A stretch of 64,000 bases of DNA from Thermocatellispora tengchongensis (GTDB lineage: Bacteria; Actinomycetota; Actinomycetes; Streptosporangiales; Streptosporangiaceae). Below, one piece after another: positions 1 through 6,753 of this stretch (position 1 is its first letter; every line of letters begins with the position of its first letter). The notes beneath the pieces are model-generated. The model was not told the DNA's origin and made no database searches. It was given only the letters and a program-made list of their open reading frames with translations. A program made the position numbers and the translations under genes. The stretch is from the NCBI RefSeq assembly GCF_014202315.1, contig NZ_JACHGN010000016.1, forward strand, positions 186,001 to 250,000. The letters are read 5' to 3'.

Positions 1-327
1 GGCGATGCCGAGGCGGAGCATCCTGGCGACCGAGGACCACCGCAACAACTGGACGAAACGCCCGCAATACCGCACGACCGCTTCCGACGGTTGCGCGGAG
101 TACTCGGCAGGTGTGCGCATCCGGGCACCGAACAGGACGCGGATGCGCTCGACGACCGCGAGGAACAGCGCGTCCTTGGTCGGGAAATGCGCATACAGGG
201 AACGCTTCGACGTCTCCGCGCGCGCGGCGATCGCGTCCATGGAGGTCCGCTCGAAGCCGTCCTCCAGGAACGCGAGCTTCGCCGTGTCGAGGATGTGCTC
301 GCGCAACTCTTGCCCGCGTCGGGCCAT
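1..327 (-). CDS. TetR family transcriptional regulator, C-terminus cut by window edge
   Basis: The first 109 residues of a TetR repressor are visible. The start is the ATG at 327 (MARRGQELREHILDTAKLAF), followed by a typical TetR helix-turn-helix at about residues 10-55 (MDAIAARAETSKRSLYAHFPTKDALF). The ligand-binding domain runs out of the window at base 1. The gene is divergent from the NmrA-like gene at 399, and the short gap holds an inverted repeat (340-368). The protein is therefore likely an autoregulated local repressor of that reductase-like gene. The ligand cannot be read from the sequence. Confidence 0.9.
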   Translation of the reverse strand, partial: MARRGQELREHILDTAKLAFLEDGFERTSMDAIAARAETSKRSLYAHFPTKDALFLAVVERIRVLFGARMRTPAEYSAQPSEAVVRYCGRFVQLLRWSSVARMLRLGIA

Positions 328-339
328 GGCACTCACCTT

Positions 340-368
340 AAAGTATACGGTACAGTCGAGTTTACTTT
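340..368. promoter_or_regulatory. Candidate TetR operator in the divergent gap
   Basis: AAAGTATAC (340-348) and GTTTACTTT (360-368) form an inverted repeat with 8 of 9 bases matching and an 11-base spacer. The site is strikingly AT-rich for this genome. It sits between the divergent starts at 327 and 399, the usual place for a TetR operator controlling both genes. Confidence 0.55.
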
Positions 369-398
369 GGTCCACGTGCTGATCGGAGCCCATCATCC

Positions 399-1274
399 AT
401 GATTGTGATCACCGCCCCGACCGGGCAAATCGGCAGCAAGCTCGTCGCCTCGCTGCTCCAGCGGAGCGAGCCGGTCCGCCTCATCACCCGGGACCCCCGC
501 AAGCTGCCCGCCGAGGTACGGGAGCGAGCCGAGATCGTCGTCGGATCGCACCGCGATCGCGACGTCCTGGACCACGCGCTCCAAGGCGCCGACGCGCTGT
601 TCTGGCTCATGCCGGCGGCCGCGACCGCGAGCAGCCCGTACGAAGCGTACGTCACCGCCTCCGTCCCAGGCGCAGACGCGGTCGTGCGCCACGCGGTGCC
701 GCGCGTCGTGATCATCTCCGCGCTCGGGCGCGGATCGCAGATCTATGCCGGCCACGTCTCCGCATCGCACGCGATGGAGGACCTCTTCCGCAGCACCGGC
801 GCGCACGTGCGCGCTCTGGCTCTGCCCACCTTCATGGAGAACATCCTCCGGCAGACAGCCGCAATCAAGAACGGCGTCATCTCAGGCACCCTCCCAGCCG
901 ATCTCACGATGCCGTGGATCGCGACGAAGGACATCGCGGCGCTCGCCGCCGAATACCTTCTCGACCACACCTGGACCGGGCAGGACACGGTCGAGGTCCT
1001 CGGCGGTGAGGACCTCTCCTACCACGACATCGCCGAAATCCTGACCGACGTACTCGGCACTCCCGTCCGGTACCAGCCCGGAGACCGCGCTGCGGTCAAA
1101 CAGTTCCTCATCAGCCGTGGCTTCTCCGAGGCGATGGCCCAGTCCATGATGGACATGGACCTCGCCGGCGAACGCGGCATCAACAACGCCACGCCGCGCA
1201 CCGCCGCGCACACCACCCCCACCACCTTCCGCGAGTTCGCCGAAGAAACCATCAAGCCGGCGATGGCCAAATGA
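399..1274 (+). CDS. NmrA-like NAD(P)-binding protein (atypical SDR)
   Basis: The 291-residue protein starts with a Rossmann nucleotide-binding motif of the atypical SDR/NmrA type (MIVITAPTGQIGSKLVASLL; pattern TGxxGxxx). The rest resembles NmrA/QOR2-type NAD(P)H-dependent redox sensors or quinone reductases, with the conserved ALPTFMENIL region near the substrate pocket at about residues 145-155. It is cytoplasmic, with no signal peptide. Divergent pairing with a TetR regulator is common for this family and suggests induction by an electrophile or other small molecule. The substrate is unknown. Confidence 0.85.
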   Translation: MIVITAPTGQIGSKLVASLLQRSEPVRLITRDPRKLPAEVRERAEIVVGSHRDRDVLDHALQGADALFWLMPAAATASSPYEAYVTASVPGADAVVRHAVPRVVIISALGRGSQIYAGHVSASHAMEDLFRSTGAHVRALALPTFMENILRQTAAIKNGVISGTLPADLTMPWIATKDIAALAAEYLLDHTWTGQDTVEVLGGEDLSYHDIAEILTDVLGTPVRYQPGDRAAVKQFLISRGFSEAMAQSMMDMDLAGERGINNATPRTAAHTTPTTFREFAEETIKPAMAK

Positions 1275-1344
1275 TCGAGGCGAGATCCTGCACTCGCTCG
1301 CTCCGCTGCCCACGCGTACGGCCGCGACGGAGGCGTAGCCGCCC

Positions 1345-1455
1345 AACATCCCCGTGCACGACCCGGCCTTCGACCTCGTGCTCAACAGGCACGGCGCATT
1401 GGACGCGGCCGAGGCGGCCCGCGTTCCCGCGCCGAACGGCCGGCCACGCCACTGA
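1345..1455 (+). pseudogene. Fragment of a class I SAM-dependent methyltransferase
   Basis: Between the NmrA-like gene and the next coding region, one frame reads HDPAFDLVLNRHGALDAAEA followed by ARV and a stop. This matches the post-motif II segment (FDLVLNRH...DAxEVARVL) of a common actinobacterial methyltransferase family. Only about 37 codons survive, with no start and no SAM-binding GxGxG motif, so this is a gene remnant. The rest of the 260-base gap (1275-1534) shows nothing recognisable. Confidence 0.5.
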
Positions 1456-1534
1456 CGCACACCCACACCCACCGGCGCGCCGCCCGGCCGGCGTTTACAG
1501 CACCTTTCGATCACTCCTGCTCTAATCCCATCCC

Positions 1535-2092
1535 ATGATCGACGCAAACGGCACGCCGATTACCGATCGCCCCTCCGCCCAAAGCTCTCCCGCCGGTACT
1601 CGACGGACCCTGCTCGGGACCGCCCTCGGCGCCCTGGCGAGCACAACCGTCCTGGCCGTCCCGGCACACGCTGCGGCGAACCCCTCCGCACAAGACGCCA
1701 ACGGAGTGCGACGCGTGGCCGATCGGGCGATGGACCGCTTCGACCACGGCTGGCGTTCCGGCGACTGGGACCCGTTCCTGGCCCTGTTGACCCCTCGCTT
1801 CTCCTTCTGGTTCCCCGAAGGCCAATGGCGAGGGCGCCACGAAGGCGAGGCCGGGCGGCGCGCCATCGAAGAATGGGCACGCTTCCACGCCGACAACGGC
1901 AACCGCGTGCACGGCGAGCGGACAAACGTGAACACCATGGGCGATCGAGTCCTGTACGAGTACGACTCCCGCGGCGCCTCGCCCTCCACCGCCGGTTACC
2001 TGAACTGGGAAACGATCATCGTCAGAGTGAAAGGGGAGCGGATCAGCGCGCTGCACGAGTACTGGGGGAACATTCCGCCGACGGACGCGTGA
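1535..2092 (+). CDS. Exported NTF2-like (SnoaL/DUF4440-type) protein
   Basis: The 185-residue protein has a twin-arginine style leader: TRRTLLG at about residues 22-28, a hydrophobic stretch, then a VPAHA-AA cleavage region near residue 48. The mature part looks like an NTF2/SnoaL fold, a small cone-shaped domain, with DRFDHGWRSGDWDPFLALL and the conserved FWFPEG and ISALHEYW segments. Such domains act as small-molecule isomerases or hydratases, or simply bind ligands. No catalytic residues can be assigned. It stands alone, and the following gene is convergent. Confidence 0.7.
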   Translation: MIDANGTPITDRPSAQSSPAGTRRTLLGTALGALASTTVLAVPAHAAANPSAQDANGVRRVADRAMDRFDHGWRSGDWDPFLALLTPRFSFWFPEGQWRGRHEGEAGRRAIEEWARFHADNGNRVHGERTNVNTMGDRVLYEYDSRGASPSTAGYLNWETIIVRVKGERISALHEYWGNIPPTDA

Positions 2093-2156
2093 GACCCTCT
2101 CTCGGCCCGGTCGATCGCTACGGTCATTCCCGGCACCCCGGGTCCCTTGAGCGTTC

Positions 2157-2762
2157 TCACTCGGCTGGGCCATATCTCGGTGCGGCACGCACATGCGCGC
2201 GTTCGCCCTGTCTCCCGATGAGACTCAGGTACTCGACCGGGCCGGCACTGGTGGCCCCGAACCAGTGCGGGGTACGCGTGTCGAACTCCGCGGCCTCCCC
2301 CGGCTTGAGGATCAGGTCGTGTTCTCCGAGCACGAGACGCAGCCGTCCGTTGAGGACATAGACCCAGTCGTAACCCTCATGGGTGCGCAGATCGGGCTCG
2401 GCGTCGTCGCTCCCCGGCGGGAGGACGAACTTGTAGGCCTGGATCCCGCCGGGCCTGCGCGTCAGCGGCAGGATGACCGAGCCGTCGCTGCAGGCCAGGG
2501 GACGCAGATTGATGCGAGGGTCGCCGGTCGGCGGCGCATCGACGAGCTCGTCGATCGTGAGCCCGTACGCGCGCGCGAGCGGAAGCAACTGCTCCAGCGT
2601 GGGACGCCGCAGGCCCGCCTCCAGCCGCGACAAAGTGCTGACGGAGATGCCGGTCTGCTCCGCGAGCTCGGCGAGCGTGACCTCACGACGCAACCGGAGG
2701 CGCTTCAACCTCGGCCCGACAGCCTCAAGAGTACGCTCAACCGCTTCATCCACCCCACCCAT
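2157..2762 (-). CDS. XRE-family regulator with C-terminal cupin
   Basis: This 201-residue protein joins an N-terminal Cro/C1 helix-turn-helix (about residues 15-70, with LAELAEQTGISVSTLSRLEA) to a cupin_2 barrel (about 95-190, with the LKPGEAAEFDTRTPHWF segment). I chose the ATG at 2762 because it places the HTH at the usual distance from the N-terminus; longer in-frame versions only add low-complexity sequence. XRE-cupin proteins usually sense a small ligand through the barrel and control the adjacent gene. Here that is the divergent methyltransferase at 2847. Confidence 0.85.
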   Translation of the reverse strand: MGGVDEAVERTLEAVGPRLKRLRLRREVTLAELAEQTGISVSTLSRLEAGLRRPTLEQLLPLARAYGLTIDELVDAPPTGDPRINLRPLACSDGSVILPLTRRPGGIQAYKFVLPPGSDDAEPDLRTHEGYDWVYVLNGRLRLVLGEHDLILKPGEAAEFDTRTPHWFGATSAGPVEYLSLIGRQGERAHVRAAPRYGPAE

Positions 2763-2763
2763 T

Positions 2764-2777
2764 TTGCCATTCGGCAA
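2764..2777. promoter_or_regulatory. Small inverted repeat at the XRE-cupin start
   Basis: TTGCC-ATTC-GGCAA is a perfect 5-bp inverted repeat just upstream of the XRE-cupin start codon, in the 84-base divergent gap to the methyltransferase. Its position suits an autoregulatory operator, but the arms are short. Confidence 0.35.
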
Positions 2778-2846
2778 CAACGTTTGCACATCCACCCCCT
2801 CCGTCGGCACCGTGAACAACGCGGCCACGACCGAGGAGGACGACCC

Positions 2847-3488
2847 ATGACCCACGCATTCGACGAGGACTTCTGGCAACGGCACTGGAGCCACGAGCAG
2901 GCCGGCGGCCCCGGATCCATGGGCGGCAACCCGCCGAACCCCTACCTCGCTCCTGAGACCAGCGGCCTGACACCCGGCACGGCACTGGACGCGGGCTGCG
3001 GCGCCGGCGCCGAGGCGATCTGGCTCGCCTCCCGCGGCTGGCACGTCACCGCGATCGACATCTCCTCCCAGGCCCTCGCCCGCGCCGCCGAACGCGCCGC
3101 GACCAGCGGCGCCCCCGAGAACCTGCACTGGGTCCGCGCCGACCTGAGCACCTGGAGCCCGGACACGCCGTTCGACCTGGTCATGACCCACTACGCCCAC
3201 CCCGCGATGCCCCAACTGGACTTCTACGACCGCATCTCCGAATGGGTGGCCCCCGGCGGCACCCTGCTCATCGTGGGGCACCTGCACACCCAGGCCGCCA
3301 CCGGCCACGGCCACGGCCACCACCCTCCCGCCGAGGCCACGGCCACCCCCGCCGCCATCACCGCACGCCTGCACGCCCCCCAATGGGAGATCGTCACCGC
3401 CGAAGAACACCACCGCACCCTCACCGGCCACGACGGCCGACAGGTCCCCCTCCACGACGTCGTCGTGCGCGCCACCCGACGCCATTGA
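2847..3488 (+). CDS. Class I SAM-dependent methyltransferase
   Basis: The protein has 213 residues and the classic SAM-binding motif I (ALDAGCGAGAEAIWLA, about residues 49-64). It is followed by an acidic motif II ending (VTAIDIS) and a motif IV-like VMTHYAHP. The start at 2847 has a strong GAGGAGGA ribosome-binding site at 2833-2840. A His/Gly-rich loop (GHGHGHHPP) near residue 155 could be a metal-binding or flexible segment. TehB-like and thiopurine-like methyltransferases share this outline, but the acceptor substrate is not evident. It is probably controlled by the divergent XRE-cupin regulator. Confidence 0.85.
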   Translation: MTHAFDEDFWQRHWSHEQAGGPGSMGGNPPNPYLAPETSGLTPGTALDAGCGAGAEAIWLASRGWHVTAIDISSQALARAAERAATSGAPENLHWVRADLSTWSPDTPFDLVMTHYAHPAMPQLDFYDRISEWVAPGGTLLIVGHLHTQAATGHGHGHHPPAEATATPAAITARLHAPQWEIVTAEEHHRTLTGHDGRQVPLHDVVVRATRRH

Positions 3489-3520
3489 TCACGACCGGAC
3501 ACCCCCTCCCGGATAACGCA

Positions 3521-3550
3521 TTGCACGACCGGCCACAGCCTGCCTAGGCT
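3521..3550 (+). promoter_or_regulatory. Leaderless-type promoter of the phosphatase gene
   Basis: A -35 hexamer TTGCAC (3521-3526) and a -10 hexamer TAGGCT (3545-3550) lie 18 bases apart. The GTG start at 3558 follows the -10 by only 7 bases, so transcription would begin at or next to the start codon, giving an mRNA without a leader or Shine-Dalgarno site. Confidence 0.6.
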
Positions 3551-3557
3551 CGCCGGA

Positions 3558-4562
3558 GTGCGGCGTACCGTCATCATCGGCGACATCCACGGCTGCTTCG
3601 ACGAACTGCTCGAACTGCTCCGCGAAGTGGACCTCCACCCGGACGACCTGCTCGTCAGCGTCGGCGATCTCGTCGATCGCGGCCCATCACCCGGCGAAGT
3701 GGTCGACTTCTTCCGCCGGCGCCCCAACTCCGTGGTGGTCATGGGCAACCACGAGCGCAAGCACGTACGCGGCATCTTCTCCTACGCCCAGGAGATCACA
3801 CGCCTGCAACTCGGCGACCGCTACACCGAAATGGTCGACTGGATGCGCACACTGCCGTACCACTTCGAGAACGAGCATGTACGCGTCGTCCACGCCGCCA
3901 TGGTGCCCGGCGTGCCGCCCGCCGAGCAGAAACACGAGATCCTCTGCGGCTCGACCAGCGGCGAACGACAACTCGCCGCCCTGTTCCCGGACGGCCACTG
4001 GTACGACCACTACACCGACCCGAAACCGGTCGTGTTCGGCCATCACGTGACCGGGCGCCAGCCGATGATCCGCGACCAAAGAATCTTCGGCCTGGACACC
4101 GGCGCCTGCCACGGCTGGAACCTGACCGCACTGTGCGTACCGGGATTCACGATCCACTCGGTGAAAGCACACGCGGACCACTGGACGATCACCAAACGCC
4201 GCTGGCAGTTGCCCGTCCTGAAGACCAGGCCCTGGCGCGACCACACCTGGCCCGAACTCGCCGAGGCCGTCGCACGGTTCTCCACCTCACCCGATCCCGC
4301 CACCCGCGAGTGGCTGGAAACCGTCGCGAACTGGGCCGCCGAGCTACGCGCCTCGCTCCCGGCCCTGGCAGCGGCGGCCCATCGCCTCGCCGGCGACCTC
4401 ACCGCCGACGAGCTGCGCCACCACCCCGCCGCGCGATACCTGTTCCAGGCCCGCAACGGCCGGCTGGACCAGGCGAGCCTGGCCAGACGGTGCACCACCC
4501 CCGCCAGGACCCTCGACCTGTCGGCCGCACTGGGACTCACCCTGCCCGACCTGCCCCCGTAA
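3558..4562 (+). CDS. Metallophosphoesterase, PP2A/bis(5'-nucleosyl)-tetraphosphatase-like
   Basis: The 334-residue protein carries the PPP-family metal-binding signatures in order: GDIHG (residues 8-12), GDLVDRG (about 36-42) and GNHE (about 61-64), plus later histidines (VFGHHVTG). These residues build the two-metal site of calcineurin-like serine/threonine phosphatases and symmetrical Ap4A hydrolases. The C-terminal 120 residues are not part of the catalytic core. The GTG start fits the leaderless promoter directly upstream. The substrate could be phosphoprotein or dinucleoside polyphosphate. Confidence 0.85.
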   Translation: MRRTVIIGDIHGCFDELLELLREVDLHPDDLLVSVGDLVDRGPSPGEVVDFFRRRPNSVVVMGNHERKHVRGIFSYAQEITRLQLGDRYTEMVDWMRTLPYHFENEHVRVVHAAMVPGVPPAEQKHEILCGSTSGERQLAALFPDGHWYDHYTDPKPVVFGHHVTGRQPMIRDQRIFGLDTGACHGWNLTALCVPGFTIHSVKAHADHWTITKRRWQLPVLKTRPWRDHTWPELAEAVARFSTSPDPATREWLETVANWAAELRASLPALAAAAHRLAGDLTADELRHHPAARYLFQARNGRLDQASLARRCTTPARTLDLSAALGLTLPDLPP

Positions 4563-4586
4563 CCCCGACCCGGCCGAACGCGCGGC

Positions 4587-5840
4587 TCACACCGACACCG
4601 GCGGCCTCTCCCGGCCGGCCACCTCCCGCAGCAACCTCGCCGCCACCACCGCCCCATCGGTACGTATCCTGCCCGCCACGGCCCGCGCCCGCGCCCGCGT
4701 CTCGGGAGTCAGCGCCATCCCGAGCGCGGCCGACAAGGACTCCACCGTCGCGACCGGACCATCATGCGCCACGCCGATCCCCAACTCGGCCACCCGCCCG
4801 GCCCAGTACGGCTGATCCGCCACCTGAGGCACCACCACCTGAGGCACCCCGGCCCGAGCGGCCGTCGTCGTCGTACCCGCACCACCGTGGTGCACCACAG
4901 CGGCCACCCGGCCGAACAACGCCTGCTGGTTGACCTCCCCGACCACGAAACAGTCATCCCGGTCATCCAGCAACGCCAGACCGGCCCAGCCACGCCCCAG
5001 AAGCACCCGACGGCCCTGCGCCCGAACCGCCTCGATGGCCACCCCCGCGGCATCCTCCGACCCCCGCATCGGCATACTGCCGAACCCCACATACACCGGC
5101 GGTGCCCCTGCCTCCAAGAACGCCACCAACCCGGCCGGAAGCGGACGAACATCCGGCGAGATCCACGCCCCCGTCTGCACGACGTCGAGATCCGCCGTCT
5201 CCCGCCACGGGTCCAGGACCGGGTCCGTCGCCAGCCACGGCCGGACGCCGATCGCATAATCACGGACACCGTCCACCGGAGGCAGGCCGATCAACGCCCG
5301 GTTGCTGTTGACCGCCTCACCGAACAACGCGTCGATACTCTGAGCGTCCAACTCCCACAGCACCCGGTTGTCGCTCACCTCCGGCGGGAACGGCCGGCCC
5401 GGATACGCCAGCGGCCGACGATGCGGCGACGGCAAGGTGAGCTGCTGGAAGGTCGCGTGCACACACCGAATCCCCAGCTTCTCCGCCACCGACCGCGCAC
5501 CGGCCACGACCGGCATCATGCCGGTCGCCACCAGCACGTCACACCCCTCCGCCGCCGCGGTCACCGCCTCCAACTGATCGGCGATCAACTCGGCCGCACG
5601 CCGCGGCAGATCCCCCGCCGACGGCAGCCCCCCGGTCGTCAACGCCCGCGCCGACGGACCGAACGGCACCACCCGCGCCCCGGCACCGGCCAGCCGCCAC
5701 GCGAACTCCTCATCCGGCGGCGCACACACCCGCACCTCCGCCCCGAGCTCCCGCAACCGCACCGCCAGCCCCGCCAACGGCTCGACATCCCCGCGCGACC
5801 CATACGTCGACAAGCACACCCGCACGTCACAACCCCCCAT
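4587..5840 (-). CDS. GT1-family glycosyltransferase (GtfE/UGT-like, GT-B fold)
   Basis: The protein opens with RVCLSTYGSRGDVEPLAGLA, the hallmark start of glycopeptide-type and sterol-type GT1 enzymes. It carries the nucleotide-sugar donor motif VVHHGGAGTTTTAARAGVP at about residues 300-318, then PQVADQPYWAGRV. It would transfer a sugar from an NDP-sugar to a small-molecule or lipid acceptor in the cytoplasm. Three starts are possible: GTG 5879, ATG 5840 and GTG 5825. A perfect 19-bp palindrome at 5885-5903 disfavours 5879, and 5825 gives the usual family N-terminus. No biosynthetic cluster surrounds it, so it may tailor or detoxify a xenobiotic. Confidence 0.85.
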   Translation of the reverse strand: MGGCDVRVCLSTYGSRGDVEPLAGLAVRLRELGAEVRVCAPPDEEFAWRLAGAGARVVPFGPSARALTTGGLPSAGDLPRRAAELIADQLEAVTAAAEGCDVLVATGMMPVVAGARSVAEKLGIRCVHATFQQLTLPSPHRRPLAYPGRPFPPEVSDNRVLWELDAQSIDALFGEAVNSNRALIGLPPVDGVRDYAIGVRPWLATDPVLDPWRETADLDVVQTGAWISPDVRPLPAGLVAFLEAGAPPVYVGFGSMPMRGSEDAAGVAIEAVRAQGRRVLLGRGWAGLALLDDRDDCFVVGEVNQQALFGRVAAVVHHGGAGTTTTAARAGVPQVVVPQVADQPYWAGRVAELGIGVAHDGPVATVESLSAALGMALTPETRARARAVAGRIRTDGAVVAARLLREVAGRERPPVSV

Positions 5841-5884
5841 CTCCCCGGGTTCCGGCCACGGCCGACGATTCTGCGGCACGACCC

Positions 5885-5903
5885 GGGTCTTGCCGCAAGA
5901 CCC
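5885..5903. promoter_or_regulatory. Perfect 19-bp palindrome upstream of the glycosyltransferase
   Basis: GGGTCTTGC-C-GCAAGACCC is a perfect dyad with a single central base. It lies 45-63 bases upstream of the likely glycosyltransferase start on the minus strand. It looks like a dimer-binding operator; the regulator is not obvious. It could instead fold as a small hairpin. Confidence 0.45.
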
Positions 5904-6121
5904 CCCATGCGCTATAGGTTGAAAGTGGAAGGGAGTGGGCGTTCCTCCTTTCCGTTCATCCCGTACGCCGACACCAGCGGATGTAGCCGGCGATCACGCA
6001 ACTCTCCGGCGCCGCAGGGGCGTCGTACCGCGCAGCCGGCCCGGGAGCCGAGGAACATCGCCGCAAGCCCCCCAACCACGACGCGCCGCCGCGACCAGCG
6101 CCCGCTCACGGCCGCCCGCAC

Positions 6122-6152
6122 TTGACTTCAAGTACTTGAGGTCTGTTCTGCT
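6122..6152 (+). promoter_or_regulatory. MerR-type promoter with dyad between -35 and -10
   Basis: A -35 hexamer TTGACT (6122-6127) is followed by the dyad ACTTCAAG-TA-CTTGAGGT (6125-6142; 7 of 8 arm bases match). A weak -10-like TCTGCT sits 19 bases beyond the -35. A long spacer filled by a dyad is the signature of MerR-activated promoters. The ATG of the MerR gene at 6160 follows at once, suggesting autoregulation and a leaderless transcript. Confidence 0.6.
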
Positions 6153-6159
6153 GCTGGGC

Positions 6160-6606
6160 ATGACCACCTTCACCATCCAGGACGTGTCCCGGCACAGCGG
6201 GCTGAGCGAACCGACCCTGCGCTACTACGAGCAGGCCGGGCTGATCGGCCCGATCGACCGCGACGAGCACAGCGGGCATCGCCGGTACGACAGCGAAGAT
6301 CTCAACGCGATCGAGGCCCTGGCCTGCCTGCGCGCCGTCGGCGTGGGCATCCGGGACATGCGCACCTACCTGGCCAACCGGGCCCGCGGACACGCCGCGG
6401 CGGCCGAGCAGCGCGACCTGCTGCTGCGCCACGCCGAGCGCATCGAGGCCGAGATCACCGCACAGCAGGCACGACTGGGCTACCTGCGCGAGAAGGCGGC
6501 GCTGTGGGACGCCCGCCACCGAGGCGACACCGCCGCGGAGGCCGAGGCGATGCGGCGTGTCGCGGATGCCGTCGGCGGCCTGGGGATGCTGCGGACACCA
6601 CGATGA
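6160..6606 (+). CDS. MerR family transcriptional regulator
   Basis: The 148-residue protein begins with the MerR winged helix (TIQDVSRHSGLSEPTLRYYE, GLIGPIDRDEHSGHRRY). It is followed by a long coiled-coil dimerisation helix (about residues 75-125). It lacks the C-terminal cysteines of metal-sensing MerR proteins and has only a short effector tail, like AdhR/YfmP-type or aldehyde-responsive members. The start at ATG 6160 follows the MerR-type promoter dyad directly. No obvious target gene is adjacent apart from itself. Confidence 0.9.
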   Translation: MTTFTIQDVSRHSGLSEPTLRYYEQAGLIGPIDRDEHSGHRRYDSEDLNAIEALACLRAVGVGIRDMRTYLANRARGHAAAAEQRDLLLRHAERIEAEITAQQARLGYLREKAALWDARHRGDTAAEAEAMRRVADAVGGLGMLRTPR

Positions 6607-6618
6607 CGGTCACAGGGC

Positions 6619-6645
6619 GCCGTTGACCAACGTGTCACCAGCCGC
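6619..6645 (+). repeat. 27-bp inverted repeat, left copy
   Basis: Bases 6619-6645 (beginning GCCGTTGACCAACG, ending CACCAGCCGC) are exactly the reverse complement of 8827-8853. The pair flanks the serine hydrolase and the PadR fragment. There is no transposase between them, and no target-site duplication is obvious. Confidence 0.7.
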
Positions 6646-6720
6646 CAATCGGGTGCTTCCCCTGCCTGACGGCCGCGCGGTGGCCATGTCACGGCGCGGA
6701 TCGGAGCCGTCACCGGCACC

Positions 6721-6746
6721 GTGCCGACGGCCACTGCCGTCGGCAC
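6721..6746. terminator. Bidirectional hairpin between MerR and serine hydrolase genes
   Basis: GTGCCGACGGC-CACT-GCCGTCGGCAC is a perfect 11-bp stem with a 4-base loop. It sits in the gap between two convergent genes (ends at 6606 and 6754). There is no T-run, which is usual for actinomycete terminators. Confidence 0.7.
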
Positions 6747-6753
6747 GGCCTGG

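Noticed and set aside
2193-3488. A longer version of the methyltransferase starting at 2193
   Set aside because: The extra 218 codons are antisense to the XRE-cupin gene; the ATG at 2847 has a strong ribosome-binding site and gives a normal methyltransferase length.
5935-6159. An N-terminal extension of the MerR protein from 5935
   Set aside because: The 75 extra residues are low-complexity and cover the MerR-type promoter; the ATG at 6160 gives the standard N-terminus.
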